This document shows, piece after piece, positions 1 through 7,810 of a DNA stretch of 19,350 nucleotides. The DNA comes from an uncultured Actinomyces sp. (lineage in GTDB: Bacteria > Actinomycetota > Actinomycetes > Actinomycetales > Actinomycetaceae): positions 1-19,350 of the forward strand of contig CALIZH010000013.1 in the NCBI GenBank assembly GCA_938028585.1, in the 5' to 3' direction. Position 1 is the stretch's first letter. The number at the start of each line of letters is the position of its first letter. Under the pieces are notes generated by a model that saw nothing but the letters and a program-made list of their open reading frames with translations, did not search any database and was not told where the DNA came from. The translations under genes and the position numbers were made by a program.

Positions 1-668
1 ATGGAGATGTCCAGATCTTCATTCGCCAAGTTGGCAACGTCAATGGTCAAGAGGTGGCTGGTGGCGCGGTTCCTGTGACCGCGAAGGCGCTTTCTGCCCC
101 CACGAAGCCGAGCTTCACAGTCGCGGTTCACGAAGGAAGCGTGACAGTGAGCTGGAATGCGAACCCGCCAGCTGGATATCTTGCACCCGATCAAGTTCTT
201 GTCTGGCAACGGGTTGGTGGCGTTGAGACAGAAGTTCCTCAGGGAGCAGTTCTCAATGGCAGCACAACAATTACCGCATCCGCTGGTTCGGCAATTGAGG
301 TCGGTGTGGGTGCCCGTAACTCGCTTGGAACGACGTGGGGTAACTTGGCTGGAACCGGAACCGACACCGCGAAGATCAACGTGATCGGTGGTTTCGGCGG
401 CACGACAAGCCAGTGCACAAGTGCAAACGCGCGTGGCGCGGATGTCAACGAGTGCCAGATGGTTTATCTGACGCTTCCCTCGACTTGGGCCAGCGATGCG
501 CTCCCCATGAAGTGCACGATGTGGGATGATTTCTCGCAGTCCAATTGGACCTTCACACCTCGTGGTTCGGCAGGGGCCTCTGTAGAAACCGGTGTGCGAC
601 TGAGTAAGGCCAACTCGGGTAACCTCCCCATTTTGCTGCATCGAATTAACTGTTCGGTGGGACGGTAA
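1..668 (+). CDS. C-terminal part of a large fn3/Ig-like domain surface protein (5' end outside window)
   Basis: The reading frame is open to the left edge (first full codon at base 3), so this is the 3' end of a longer gene and no start codon should be assigned here. About 220 residues are visible. A fibronectin type III-like beta domain follows a Pro-Thr-Lys-Pro linker at about bases 105-360, with the strand pattern SVTVSWNANPPAGY and a later VGVGARNSLG strand. The last ~90 residues form a compact domain with four cysteines, which may form disulfides. Proteins of this type sit directly upstream of moxR-DUF58-transglutaminase genes in many actinobacteria; in Bifidobacterium the equivalent is the FN3 protein of the PFNA cluster. 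It is probably exported or cell-wall associated, but no signal peptide can be checked. Family placement is fairly safe; function is inferred from context. Confidence 0.75.
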   Translation, partial: GDVQIFIRQVGNVNGQEVAGGAVPVTAKALSAPTKPSFTVAVHEGSVTVSWNANPPAGYLAPDQVLVWQRVGGVETEVPQGAVLNGSTTITASAGSAIEVGVGARNSLGTTWGNLAGTGTDTAKINVIGGFGGTTSQCTSANARGADVNECQMVYLTLPSTWASDALPMKCTMWDDFSQSNWTFTPRGSAGASVETGVRLSKANSGNLPILLHRINCSVGR

Positions 669-798
669 ATGATGATTCGCCCACGTCACGCAACCGGATC
701 CCCGACGTACGATGAGAGCTTCGGGCTCACCGCCCAAAGACCTCAGCTCATCCAGAATATTCGCTTCAGAACTGAACACTTACTACCGACAGATGAAT

Positions 799-802
799 GG
801 AG
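799..802 (+). promoter_or_regulatory. Ribosome binding site that decides the moxR start
   Basis: GGAG lies 8 bases before the ATG at 811. The frame stays open upstream, with in-frame ATGs at 712 and 793, but neither has a comparable Shine-Dalgarno sequence. A start at 811 also gives the usual MoxR N-terminus. Confidence 0.55.
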
Positions 803-810
803 TCCCTCCT

Positions 811-1776
811 ATGGCGCTTAGCTCGCAAGATGCCCAGCGTTTCGCCGAAACCTTCGCCGGTTTGGTCGGCGGTATCTCCCAGGCGCTGCTGGACAAAGAA
901 CCGGTGATTCGCCTGGCTCTGACGACTATGTTCGCCGGGGGACACCTTCTTCTGGAAGATGCTCCCGGTACGGGAAAGACCGCTCTTGCTCGCGCGATCG
1001 CAGCAACAATTGCGGGCACGCACTCTCGTATTCAGTTCACCCCCGATATGCTCCCCGCGGATATTACGGGCGTGAATGTCTACGACCAGAAGAACAACGA
1101 GTGGCATTTCCGTTCCGGTCCGATCTTCGCCTCTATCGTCCTTGCCGATGAGATCAACCGTGCCTCGCCGAAGACTCAGTCTGCTCTCCTTGAGGTCATG
1201 GAAGAAGCGCAGGTGACGGTTGATGGCGTCACCCACGCCGCGCCTCGTCCCTTCATGGTTATTGCAACGCAGAACCCGGTGGAACAAGCTGGAACCTACC
1301 CGCTGCCCGAAGCGCAGCTCGACCGCTTCTTGATGAAGGCCTCGGTCGGCTACCCCTCGCGCGCGGCAATGGCTGAAATCCTTGATGGCTCTGCGGCTCC
1401 CGATCGTTCTAAGCGCCTCAAGCCGCTTCTTGAGAGCGGACAGGTGGTTCGCCTTTCTGAACTCGCCGCGCAGACGCACACCGAGCGCGCAGTGTTGGAT
1501 TACGTTGCCGCCCTTGCCGAGGCCACGCGCGAGGATGATTCCGCTACCTTGGGTGTGTCGACCCGTGGTGCTATCGGTATGGTTCGCTGTGCACGAGTAT
1601 GGGCCGCAGCTCAGGGCCGTCACTTCGTGCTTCCCGATGACATCAAGGCCTTGGCAGCTCCCGTGTGGGCACACCGAATTGTTGTCGATCCCGACGCGGC
1701 CTTCTCCGGTGCAACCGCTCAAGGTGTTATCGCGCGTGCTCTTTCCTCCGTTCCCGCCCCGGCGGTGAGCGCCTGA
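811..1776 (+). CDS. moxR: MoxR-family AAA+ ATPase
   Basis: MoxR ATPases are cytoplasmic hexameric AAA+ proteins thought to act as chaperones or remodelling motors for partners encoded beside them, often DUF58 or VWA proteins. From the start at 811 the protein has 321 residues, normal for the family. Visible motifs are Walker A (APGTGKT, about residues 51-57), Walker B (LADEIN, 111-116), sensor 1 (ATQNP, 152-156) and the family segment AGTYPLPEAQLDRF. It is followed after 42 bases by the DUF58 gene, the classical MoxR partner. The gap upstream (669-810) separates it from the fn3 gene and shows no clear promoter. An in-frame start at 712 would add 33 residues with no family resemblance, so it was not chosen. 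Confidence 0.93.
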   Translation: MALSSQDAQRFAETFAGLVGGISQALLDKEPVIRLALTTMFAGGHLLLEDAPGTGKTALARAIAATIAGTHSRIQFTPDMLPADITGVNVYDQKNNEWHFRSGPIFASIVLADEINRASPKTQSALLEVMEEAQVTVDGVTHAAPRPFMVIATQNPVEQAGTYPLPEAQLDRFLMKASVGYPSRAAMAEILDGSAAPDRSKRLKPLLESGQVVRLSELAAQTHTERAVLDYVAALAEATREDDSATLGVSTRGAIGMVRCARVWAAAQGRHFVLPDDIKALAAPVWAHRIVVDPDAAFSGATAQGVIARALSSVPAPAVSA

Positions 1777-1818
1777 ACATGCGCATCAAGGAAGTCCAAG
1801 GCGTGAAGGTGGGTGATC

Positions 1819-3258
1819 GTGGCTAAGCATTCGGCTCCGAAAGCTCCTGCCGCACCGCGCACCTCCGGTTCGCGCCGCGGTGCAAAACACCCCGGAGGAG
1901 AGCACCTCGACAGCGGAAAACGTCGTCGAGGAAAACGCTCCTCCGCCAAACGAGGCGCAGGTTCAAAGGACGCAAGCGCACGCTCGTCAAAGAGCTCAGT
2001 TTTCGCCTCGGCGCGCGCGAATGTGAAGACAAGCTTGGGCGGGCTTCGCCAGGGTATGTCGCGTTTCGCGCAATCTCTGGGGACTGCTCCGGGTATGAAG
2101 TACCTGCGTCATGCGGCTCGCTCGGTGACCTCGGTTGGCTGGGTTGTGCTCTTCTCAGCACTCATCGCTGCCATCGTGTCTCGCGCTTTTGGTTGGGTCG
2201 AAGCCTTCTTCGTCGCCTGCGCATGCCTTCTTGCCTTCCTCATCGCCGTTGTGTGGGTGATTGTTCCTTCCCCTCACAAGGTTTCAGTGCGACTTCCGCG
2301 TCAGCGTATTGTTGCTGGTCAAACCGCCGTTGGCGAGATCACCGCTGAAAATATGTCGGATCGCCGCGCGCGCTCAGGTCTTATCGAACTTCCAATTGCT
2401 TCATCTGCACTTCAGTTCCTGGTTCCTCCTCTTCCCGGAAAGGGAGTCTGGAGCGAAGTGTTCTCTGTCGTTACCCATCGCCGAGGCCTGGTGACCGTTG
2501 GCCCAGCACGTGCACTTCGCGCTGACCCGCTGGGGCTGATTCGTCGAATTGGCACGTGGTCGGAGCCAGCGACTCTGTACGTTCACCCGAAGACCATTCG
2601 CGTTCCTTTCGATGCGACGGGTATCCACGCCGATGTTGAGGGTGTCACGACGGCGAAATTGTCATCCTCTGATGTTTCATTCCACGCGCTTCGTGACTAT
2701 GTTCCCGGTGATGATCGCCGAAATGTCCACTGGCCAATGACCGCTCATATCGGGCGCCTTGTTGTTCGTCAGTTTGAGGAAACGCGCCGTTCGCACCATT
2801 TGGTTGTTTTGGATACGCGACTGGGACAGTGGAATGACCGCGATTCTTTCGAAAATGCTGTTTCGATTGCGGCTTCTTTGGTCGTTGCCGACATGGCTGC
2901 TTCTCGGACCGTGTCTTTGACGACCGCCACCGATTGGGTGACGACCAGTGCTGCGACGCGCATGCTCGACGCGATGTGCGCAATTCATGACTCGGGCGAA
3001 GCCGATCTGATGGCACGTCTGCGCGAGGCGATTGCTAAGCGTCCCGGTCTTTCGGTTGTCACGATCATTGCTGCGCCAACGGTTGATGACGATCAGGCTT
3101 CGCACCTGTTGAACGCCATTCCGGTTGATGTGCGCAGTGCGGTGGTTCGAGTTCGCCCCGGCCATCCGAAGCTGCGTCGCCTGAGCCACGGAACTTTGGC
3201 TGATTGCCCGACTCTTGAGGATCTTCCTCGCTTGGTTGCTGCGGGAGGTTTGGCCTGA
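1819..3258 (+). CDS. DUF58 domain membrane protein
   Basis: DUF58 proteins are membrane-anchored, carry a VWA-like domain and are encoded beside MoxR ATPases; their biochemical role is poorly known. Residue numbers here count from the GTG at 1813. The N-terminal ~100 residues are very rich in Lys, Arg, Ser and Ala and are predicted cytosolic. Two membrane helices follow (about 109-123 and 129-151), then a beta-rich region, then the DUF58 signature at about 291-325: a RDYVPGDDRRNVHW motif followed by GRLVVRQFEE. The GTG at 1819 is preferred because the AAGG at 1806-1809 then has 9-base spacing; the GTG at 1813 is only 3 bases away. Its TGA overlaps the next ATG by one base (TGATG), indicating translational coupling. 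It probably works with the MoxR protein on the same pathway. Confidence 0.9.
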   Translation: MAKHSAPKAPAAPRTSGSRRGAKHPGGEHLDSGKRRRGKRSSAKRGAGSKDASARSSKSSVFASARANVKTSLGGLRQGMSRFAQSLGTAPGMKYLRHAARSVTSVGWVVLFSALIAAIVSRAFGWVEAFFVACACLLAFLIAVVWVIVPSPHKVSVRLPRQRIVAGQTAVGEITAENMSDRRARSGLIELPIASSALQFLVPPLPGKGVWSEVFSVVTHRRGLVTVGPARALRADPLGLIRRIGTWSEPATLYVHPKTIRVPFDATGIHADVEGVTTAKLSSSDVSFHALRDYVPGDDRRNVHWPMTAHIGRLVVRQFEETRRSHHLVVLDTRLGQWNDRDSFENAVSIAASLVVADMAASRTVSLTTATDWVTTSAATRMLDAMCAIHDSGEADLMARLREAIAKRPGLSVVTIIAAPTVDDDQASHLLNAIPVDVRSAVVRVRPGHPKLRRLSHGTLADCPTLEDLPRLVAAGGLA

Positions 3259-5786
3259 TGTCTCAAACCACCACCGGTTTTCACCTGGGCGCTCGCGCCG
3301 GCTTCCAGATCTCTCGCCAAGGTCTGCCGGCCTGGTTCCTCATTGGTTTAGTTCTGCTTTTCCTTCCCACCATTTGGGTTCACGAGGCCGTTTTTGGGTC
3401 GTGGGTCGGCTTGCGTGCCGCTGCGGCTGGCGTCGCTGCGGGTCTTTTCGTCGCCTGGGCCTCGAGCTTCTGGCGCTGGGATTGGCTATCGACGATTGCT
3501 GGGCTGATCGCAGCTCACTTCCTTATTGGCGGTGTTGCGGCGTACCCCTCGACGACTTTCTACGGGCTTCCTACCCCACGCACCCTGCAACTCTTGGTTT
3601 TGCAGGTGGTCTATGCGTGGAAGGATCTGCTGACAATCACCCCGCCGGCCTCGGCCTACGTCGGTCCATCAATGGTCCCGTGGCTGAGCGCTCTGCTGTG
3701 CTCCTTCATCTCGGCGTTATTGGTGCTTCGCGCTGGGCGTGCAATTGCTGCAGTTATTCCCGTGGCCGTTATGGGAGTTATCGGCATTGCTTGGGGTAAG
3801 GGCGGTACCTTCCCGAATATTTGGCTGATTGCCGCATGGTGGGCACTTGCCTTGGGTTGGTGTGCATGGGCAGATCAGTACCGTCGACTCGAAGCTGGCT
3901 TGGATGTTCGTGTCGGTGGTGGAACGGCATCGGATACCTCAGCGACGCTGGGGGAGACCACTCAGGGCGGCTCTCAGGGCAGTATCCATCTGGGCCGCCA
4001 ATTCGCAGGTGGCGCACTGGTCATTGCAGTTGTTGCAGCTGCCGCTATTCCACTCACTAATGCCTATGGCCCGTGGTACACCCGCGTTGTGCTTCGCGAC
4101 GTTGTCCAACCTCCGCTGGATGCGCGTCAGTATCCCTCTCCGCTATCTGCTTTCCGTCACTACAACGTTGACTTGCAAGAGCAGAATTTGATCCACGTGG
4201 ATGGTCTTCCAGAAGGTGCGCGCGTGCGTATTGGTGTCATGGATAGTTACGACGGAACGACCATGACAATGAGTGCTCCGGGAACTGGTCCCTCCGATGG
4301 CTTTATTCACGTGGGATCGACCTTGCCGCAGCAGCAGGCTCCCGAAGGTAGCTCGTCAGCCCACATGACCTTCACGACCTCGCAGCTCCTTGGCCCGTGG
4401 GTTCCAATCGTCGGTACGCCTTCGACCATGAATTTTGATCAATCTGCATCAGCTTCTGGTACCCAGGCGAACCAGCAAGAGGGTAATCCGAATGCCGCTG
4501 TGGTGAGCACCCTCTCTGATGGTCTCTACTACGACATGTGGGCGAACGCTGCACTTGCGACATCGAAGAACGTTCAGGGCGGAACCATGGTGTATTCCAT
4601 GGATTCAACGGTTGTTCCAATCTGGTCGGATGGCCAGCTCTCAGGAACCCGTGCTGTTCCCTATCGCGGCGGAGATAAGGGCGTTCCCGATTCGGTTCGT
4701 GATCTGGCAACTCAGACCTCAGCAGCCGAGCAGGGTGATCTTGCAAAGGCCCGCGCGATCGAGCGCTACCTGAAGGAAAAAGGCTTCTACTCGAATGAAG
4801 ACAACGCTCAGTCGCGCCCGGGTAACAGAGCAGACCGACTGAGTCGCATGCTTGAAAGCGAGCAGATGATCGGTGACGATGAGCAGTACTCCGTGCTCAT
4901 GGCGCTGATGCTGCACAACCTCGGCATGAACGCCAGGGTCGTCATGGGCGCGTATCCGAATGAATCGAAGGGTGGCGATGTCGATCTTCGCGGTTCGGAT
5001 GTTCACGCGTGGGTTGAGGTCGAGTTCCAAGGAGTTGGTTGGGCAGTTTTCGACCCGACCCCGCCGCGCGACCAAGTGCCTCAAACCGATGTCCCGAAGC
5101 CACGTTCTGTGCCGCGTCCTCAGGTTCTTCAACCGCCAGAGCCGCCTGAACAGCCCGCAGAACTTCCGCCGACAACTACCGATCGCGGTTCAGATTCGAA
5201 TGATGACTCGCGTCTGAAGATTCCGTGGCGAATCATTGCAACCGGTAGTGGAATTCTTGCGATCATCGCAATCCCGCTTCTGGCTATTGTGCTGGCCAAG
5301 AGTCGCCGTACCAAGAAGCGCCGCTGGTCCGCGCCTCCGCAGGCACTGACAGGTTCATGGGACGAGGTCGTCGATCTCGCACGCGATGCCGGCGTTGTCG
5401 TGCCCACCGACCTTACTCGTCAAGAGGCCGCATGGATGCTCACGACGTCACCGTTGTGGCCAGCAAGCGCAGCCAAGAGCAGCACCTCAACCCCTCAGTG
5501 GTATGAATTTGGCGAAGAACTTCCCAGGCCTGTTCGTGTTGCTCGTTGGGCAGATACTGCTGATTTCTCTGGTGACGAAGTTCAGCCCGAACAAGCGACT
5601 GATTCCTGGCAGATTGTTGATGAGCTGACTCAGGAGCTGCGCGAGAATGCAACTCACTGGACCCGGATTCGCCGCAAGCTTTCCTTGTCCTCACTCAGCG
5701 CGCGCTACCGCCAAAAGCACGGTGCTTCACCGATGGGTGTGCTTCGTCGCCGTCTTCGTCATCCCTTCAGAGGTAAGCAATCATGA
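3258..5786 (+). CDS. TgpA-like membrane protein with transglutaminase fold, catalytic Cys replaced
   Basis: The 842-aa protein has about six to seven membrane helices in residues 25-265, an extracytoplasmic region, a transglutaminase-like core (about 495-605), a Pro-rich linker (about 610-645), one more helix (about 652-675) and a cytoplasmic tail. This is the TgpA (DUF3488-transglutaminase) layout. The core keeps the His (VHAWVEVEF, H583) and Asp (FDPTP, D599). At the usual Cys of the G-x-C-E-Q-F/Y motif it reads GDDEQY, with Asp at 541 (codon 4878-4880). The fold is therefore clear, but cysteine-dependent cross-linking is unlikely. The gene overlaps the DUF58 gene by one base and the kinase by four (ATGA), so the three products are probably made together. 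A binding or scaffold role is possible; the true function is unknown. Confidence 0.9.
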   Translation: MSQTTTGFHLGARAGFQISRQGLPAWFLIGLVLLFLPTIWVHEAVFGSWVGLRAAAAGVAAGLFVAWASSFWRWDWLSTIAGLIAAHFLIGGVAAYPSTTFYGLPTPRTLQLLVLQVVYAWKDLLTITPPASAYVGPSMVPWLSALLCSFISALLVLRAGRAIAAVIPVAVMGVIGIAWGKGGTFPNIWLIAAWWALALGWCAWADQYRRLEAGLDVRVGGGTASDTSATLGETTQGGSQGSIHLGRQFAGGALVIAVVAAAAIPLTNAYGPWYTRVVLRDVVQPPLDARQYPSPLSAFRHYNVDLQEQNLIHVDGLPEGARVRIGVMDSYDGTTMTMSAPGTGPSDGFIHVGSTLPQQQAPEGSSSAHMTFTTSQLLGPWVPIVGTPSTMNFDQSASASGTQANQQEGNPNAAVVSTLSDGLYYDMWANAALATSKNVQGGTMVYSMDSTVVPIWSDGQLSGTRAVPYRGGDKGVPDSVRDLATQTSAAEQGDLAKARAIERYLKEKGFYSNEDNAQSRPGNRADRLSRMLESEQMIGDDEQYSVLMALMLHNLGMNARVVMGAYPNESKGGDVDLRGSDVHAWVEVEFQGVGWAVFDPTPPRDQVPQTDVPKPRSVPRPQVLQPPEPPEQPAELPPTTTDRGSDSNDDSRLKIPWRIIATGSGILAIIAIPLLAIVLAKSRRTKKRRWSAPPQALTGSWDEVVDLARDAGVVVPTDLTRQEAAWMLTTSPLWPASAAKSSTSTPQWYEFGEELPRPVRVARWADTADFSGDEVQPEQATDSWQIVDELTQELRENATHWTRIRRKLSLSSLSARYRQKHGASPMGVLRRRLRHPFRGKQS

Positions 5787-7783
5787 CCCCTTCGGTTCCC
5801 TCTAGGCGTCTTCCTCCTCCCGAGCTTCCCGGTCACACCTGGCTGCGAGCTCTGGGTTCTGGAGGTTTCGCTGACGTTCACCTCTACCGCCAGGAGCTTC
5901 CTGCGCGTGAAGTTGCGGTGAAGGTTGCGCGCTCGGTGGGCGACCAGGTTGAGTACGCGCAAATCCGTCACGAGGCCGACGTCATGACCTCCATTGCCGG
6001 CCACCCCGCCGTGGTGGAGTTGTATTCGATTGGGACTTCACCCGATGGCCGTCCCTATTTGGAAATGGAGTTCTGTCCGGTCGCAAACGTTGCCGAGCAG
6101 GTACGTCGAATGCCGATGGCTGTGGATCGGGCACTTGATGTCGTGATTCGCCTGTGTGGAGGCGTTGAGATGCTCCACCGAAATGGCTATGTCCATCGCG
6201 ATATCAAGCCAGCGAACGTCATGTTCGACTCCTACAACTACCCGGTTTTGGGAGACTTCGGCGTTGCCTCTCGCATTGGGGCTTTGGAAAAAGGAAGCCT
6301 GGATGGCTTCTCAGTGCTCTGGGCTCCACCTGAACAGCACAATCGTTCCACCCACGCGCATCCGACTCAGGATGTGTGGGCACTGGCGACAACCTTGTGG
6401 ACATTCCTCAGCGGGCGTAGCCCATTCGAGGATCCGGTTGGTGACAATAGTGCTGCCTCGGTGGCTGCTCGAGTCTATGAGGGACGCATCCGTGGGCTTT
6501 CTCGCCCGGATGCCCCCAAGGAACTTGAGCGCGTTTTGCGCCACGCGATGCAGCTGGATCCCCGGAAGAGGACTGCTTCAGCGGCTGAACTGGGCCGTCA
6601 GCTTCAAGATATTCAGACCCTCATGGGACGCCCGGTCACCAAGATGGAGCTGCGTGACGGTAATACCGTAGGCAGTTTTGGGGCTCATGGCTCTTCGGCC
6701 GGCGCCGCTGATGACACTGCGGCTTCGTGGGGGGCTGTCCAGGGTGAAAATTCCCCGAACGCGGCTCAAGATGAGGCAACCCGTCTGCGTGCGATGCCTT
6801 CGATCGATGCCGAGCGAACGCGTTTGCGTGCGCCTTCCCTTGACCTGGGGCAGGCTGCCGCTTCCTCCTCCGCCGAGGCCGCATCCCCTTCACCCGCATC
6901 CGTAACCAATCCGGTCAGCGGTAACGCCGCGGCAGGGAGTGCGTCCAGTGGAATGCAGTCTCAGCCCGTCGATGCCTCACTTTCGGGTATGCAAGGCCCG
7001 ATACCAACCTCGGAGAACCAGCAGGATTTCCCCGCTCTCCACCAGCAGGATGCATCTGCGGTTGGCGCAGCTAGTGAGCAATTTGGTGCCGGATATGCAC
7101 CTGCTCCAGATTCGTGGCACGCTCCGGGACATACAACTCAAAATACCTTCGATACCGGCCACCCCTTGGGCTATCTCCCAGATGGTCGACGTTCGGGCCC
7201 GAAGAGAATCATCGCGATCATCGCCCTTGTCGTCATGGCAATGGTGGTTTTAGGCGCTGTGATTGTTGCAATGCTGACGGGAGGAGGCAGCATCATTGGG
7301 GTGGGGAAGCAGACTGCTTCTCCTACGGCCTCGGCAAGTAGCTCTTCCACACAGGGATCGCAGGGTGAAGACCCGATTGCTGTTCCTCCGCCCGCGGTTG
7401 ACCAATTGGTTGCACGCGTGAATGGCGAGGATATTCAGTGGAGTTGGACTGACCCCGCGGTTGGGACCACGTCGGCCGGGCATAGGCGTTATGTCTATAC
7501 CGTTTCAAAACCGGGTGCGGATGATGCGGTTGCTGAGACACGCCAAAATGCGGTGTCGGTGAAGGCAGTTCCCGGTGAGGTATGCATCGAGGTCGTGTCA
7601 GTGGCCGAAAATGGGCGCGCCTCGCAGCCCACTAAGAACTGCGTGACAATCCCTGAAAATGGGAATGGCCAGAATCAAGAGGGCGATAAGAACCAGCAGG
7701 GTAACGGCCAGCAAGGTAACGGGCAGCAGGGTAACGGGCAGAACCCACAGGGCGACGCAAATACGAACAAAGAGCAGCACTAA
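5783..7783 (+). CDS. Transmembrane Ser/Thr protein kinase with extracellular fn3-like domain
   Basis: This is a Hanks-type (PknB-like) kinase of 666 residues. The kinase domain spans about 15-285: Gly loop GSGGFAD (25-31), VAVKV with K47, HRDIKPANV with catalytic D140, DFG (158-160) and APPEQ. A low-complexity juxtamembrane region (about 290-470) carries two TRLR motifs. One membrane helix (about 476-497) leads to an extracellular part with an fn3-like beta domain (about 515-625) and a Gly/Asn/Gln tail with three QQGNG repeats. There are no PASTA domains. The ATG at 5783 overlaps the upstream stop (ATGA), with AGAGG just before it. It resembles Pkb2 of the Bifidobacterium PFNA cluster. It likely senses an envelope signal and phosphorylates neighbouring or FHA-domain proteins; substrates are inference. 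Confidence 0.93.
   Translation: MTPSVPSRRLPPPELPGHTWLRALGSGGFADVHLYRQELPAREVAVKVARSVGDQVEYAQIRHEADVMTSIAGHPAVVELYSIGTSPDGRPYLEMEFCPVANVAEQVRRMPMAVDRALDVVIRLCGGVEMLHRNGYVHRDIKPANVMFDSYNYPVLGDFGVASRIGALEKGSLDGFSVLWAPPEQHNRSTHAHPTQDVWALATTLWTFLSGRSPFEDPVGDNSAASVAARVYEGRIRGLSRPDAPKELERVLRHAMQLDPRKRTASAAELGRQLQDIQTLMGRPVTKMELRDGNTVGSFGAHGSSAGAADDTAASWGAVQGENSPNAAQDEATRLRAMPSIDAERTRLRAPSLDLGQAAASSSAEAASPSPASVTNPVSGNAAAGSASSGMQSQPVDASLSGMQGPIPTSENQQDFPALHQQDASAVGAASEQFGAGYAPAPDSWHAPGHTTQNTFDTGHPLGYLPDGRRSGPKRIIAIIALVVMAMVVLGAVIVAMLTGGGSIIGVGKQTASPTASASSSSTQGSQGEDPIAVPPPAVDQLVARVNGEDIQWSWTDPAVGTTSAGHRRYVYTVSKPGADDAVAETRQNAVSVKAVPGEVCIEVVSVAENGRASQPTKNCVTIPENGNGQNQEGDKNQQGNGQQGNGQQGNGQNPQGDANTNKEQH
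7694..7738 (+). repeat. Three 15-bp tandem repeats in the kinase gene
   Basis: Three consecutive near-identical 15-base units (consensus CAGCAGGGTAACGGG) encode QQGNG three times, residues 638-652, in the extracellular tail of the kinase. The units keep the reading frame, so copy-number change would alter tail length without breaking the gene. Confidence 0.9.
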
Positions 7784-7795
7784 GCACTCTGAAAT

Positions 7796-7809
7796 TCGGC
7801 ATACGCCGA
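7796..7809. terminator. Short hairpin between convergent kinase and mycP genes
   Basis: TCGGC-ATAC-GCCGA forms a 5-bp stem with a 4-base loop in the 27-base gap between two genes that end toward each other. There is no U-run, so it is at best a weak bidirectional terminator. Confidence 0.3.
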
Positions 7810-7810
7810 C

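Noticed and set aside
766..1722. A 318-codon open frame on the minus strand opposite moxR
   Set aside because: It is antisense to a clear MoxR gene, shows no recognisable domain, and is a typical by-product of codon bias in a GC-rich gene.
1779..1826. A 15-codon ORF between moxR and the DUF58 gene
   Set aside because: It is very short, has no good ribosome site and overlaps the DUF58 start; chance is more likely than a leader peptide.
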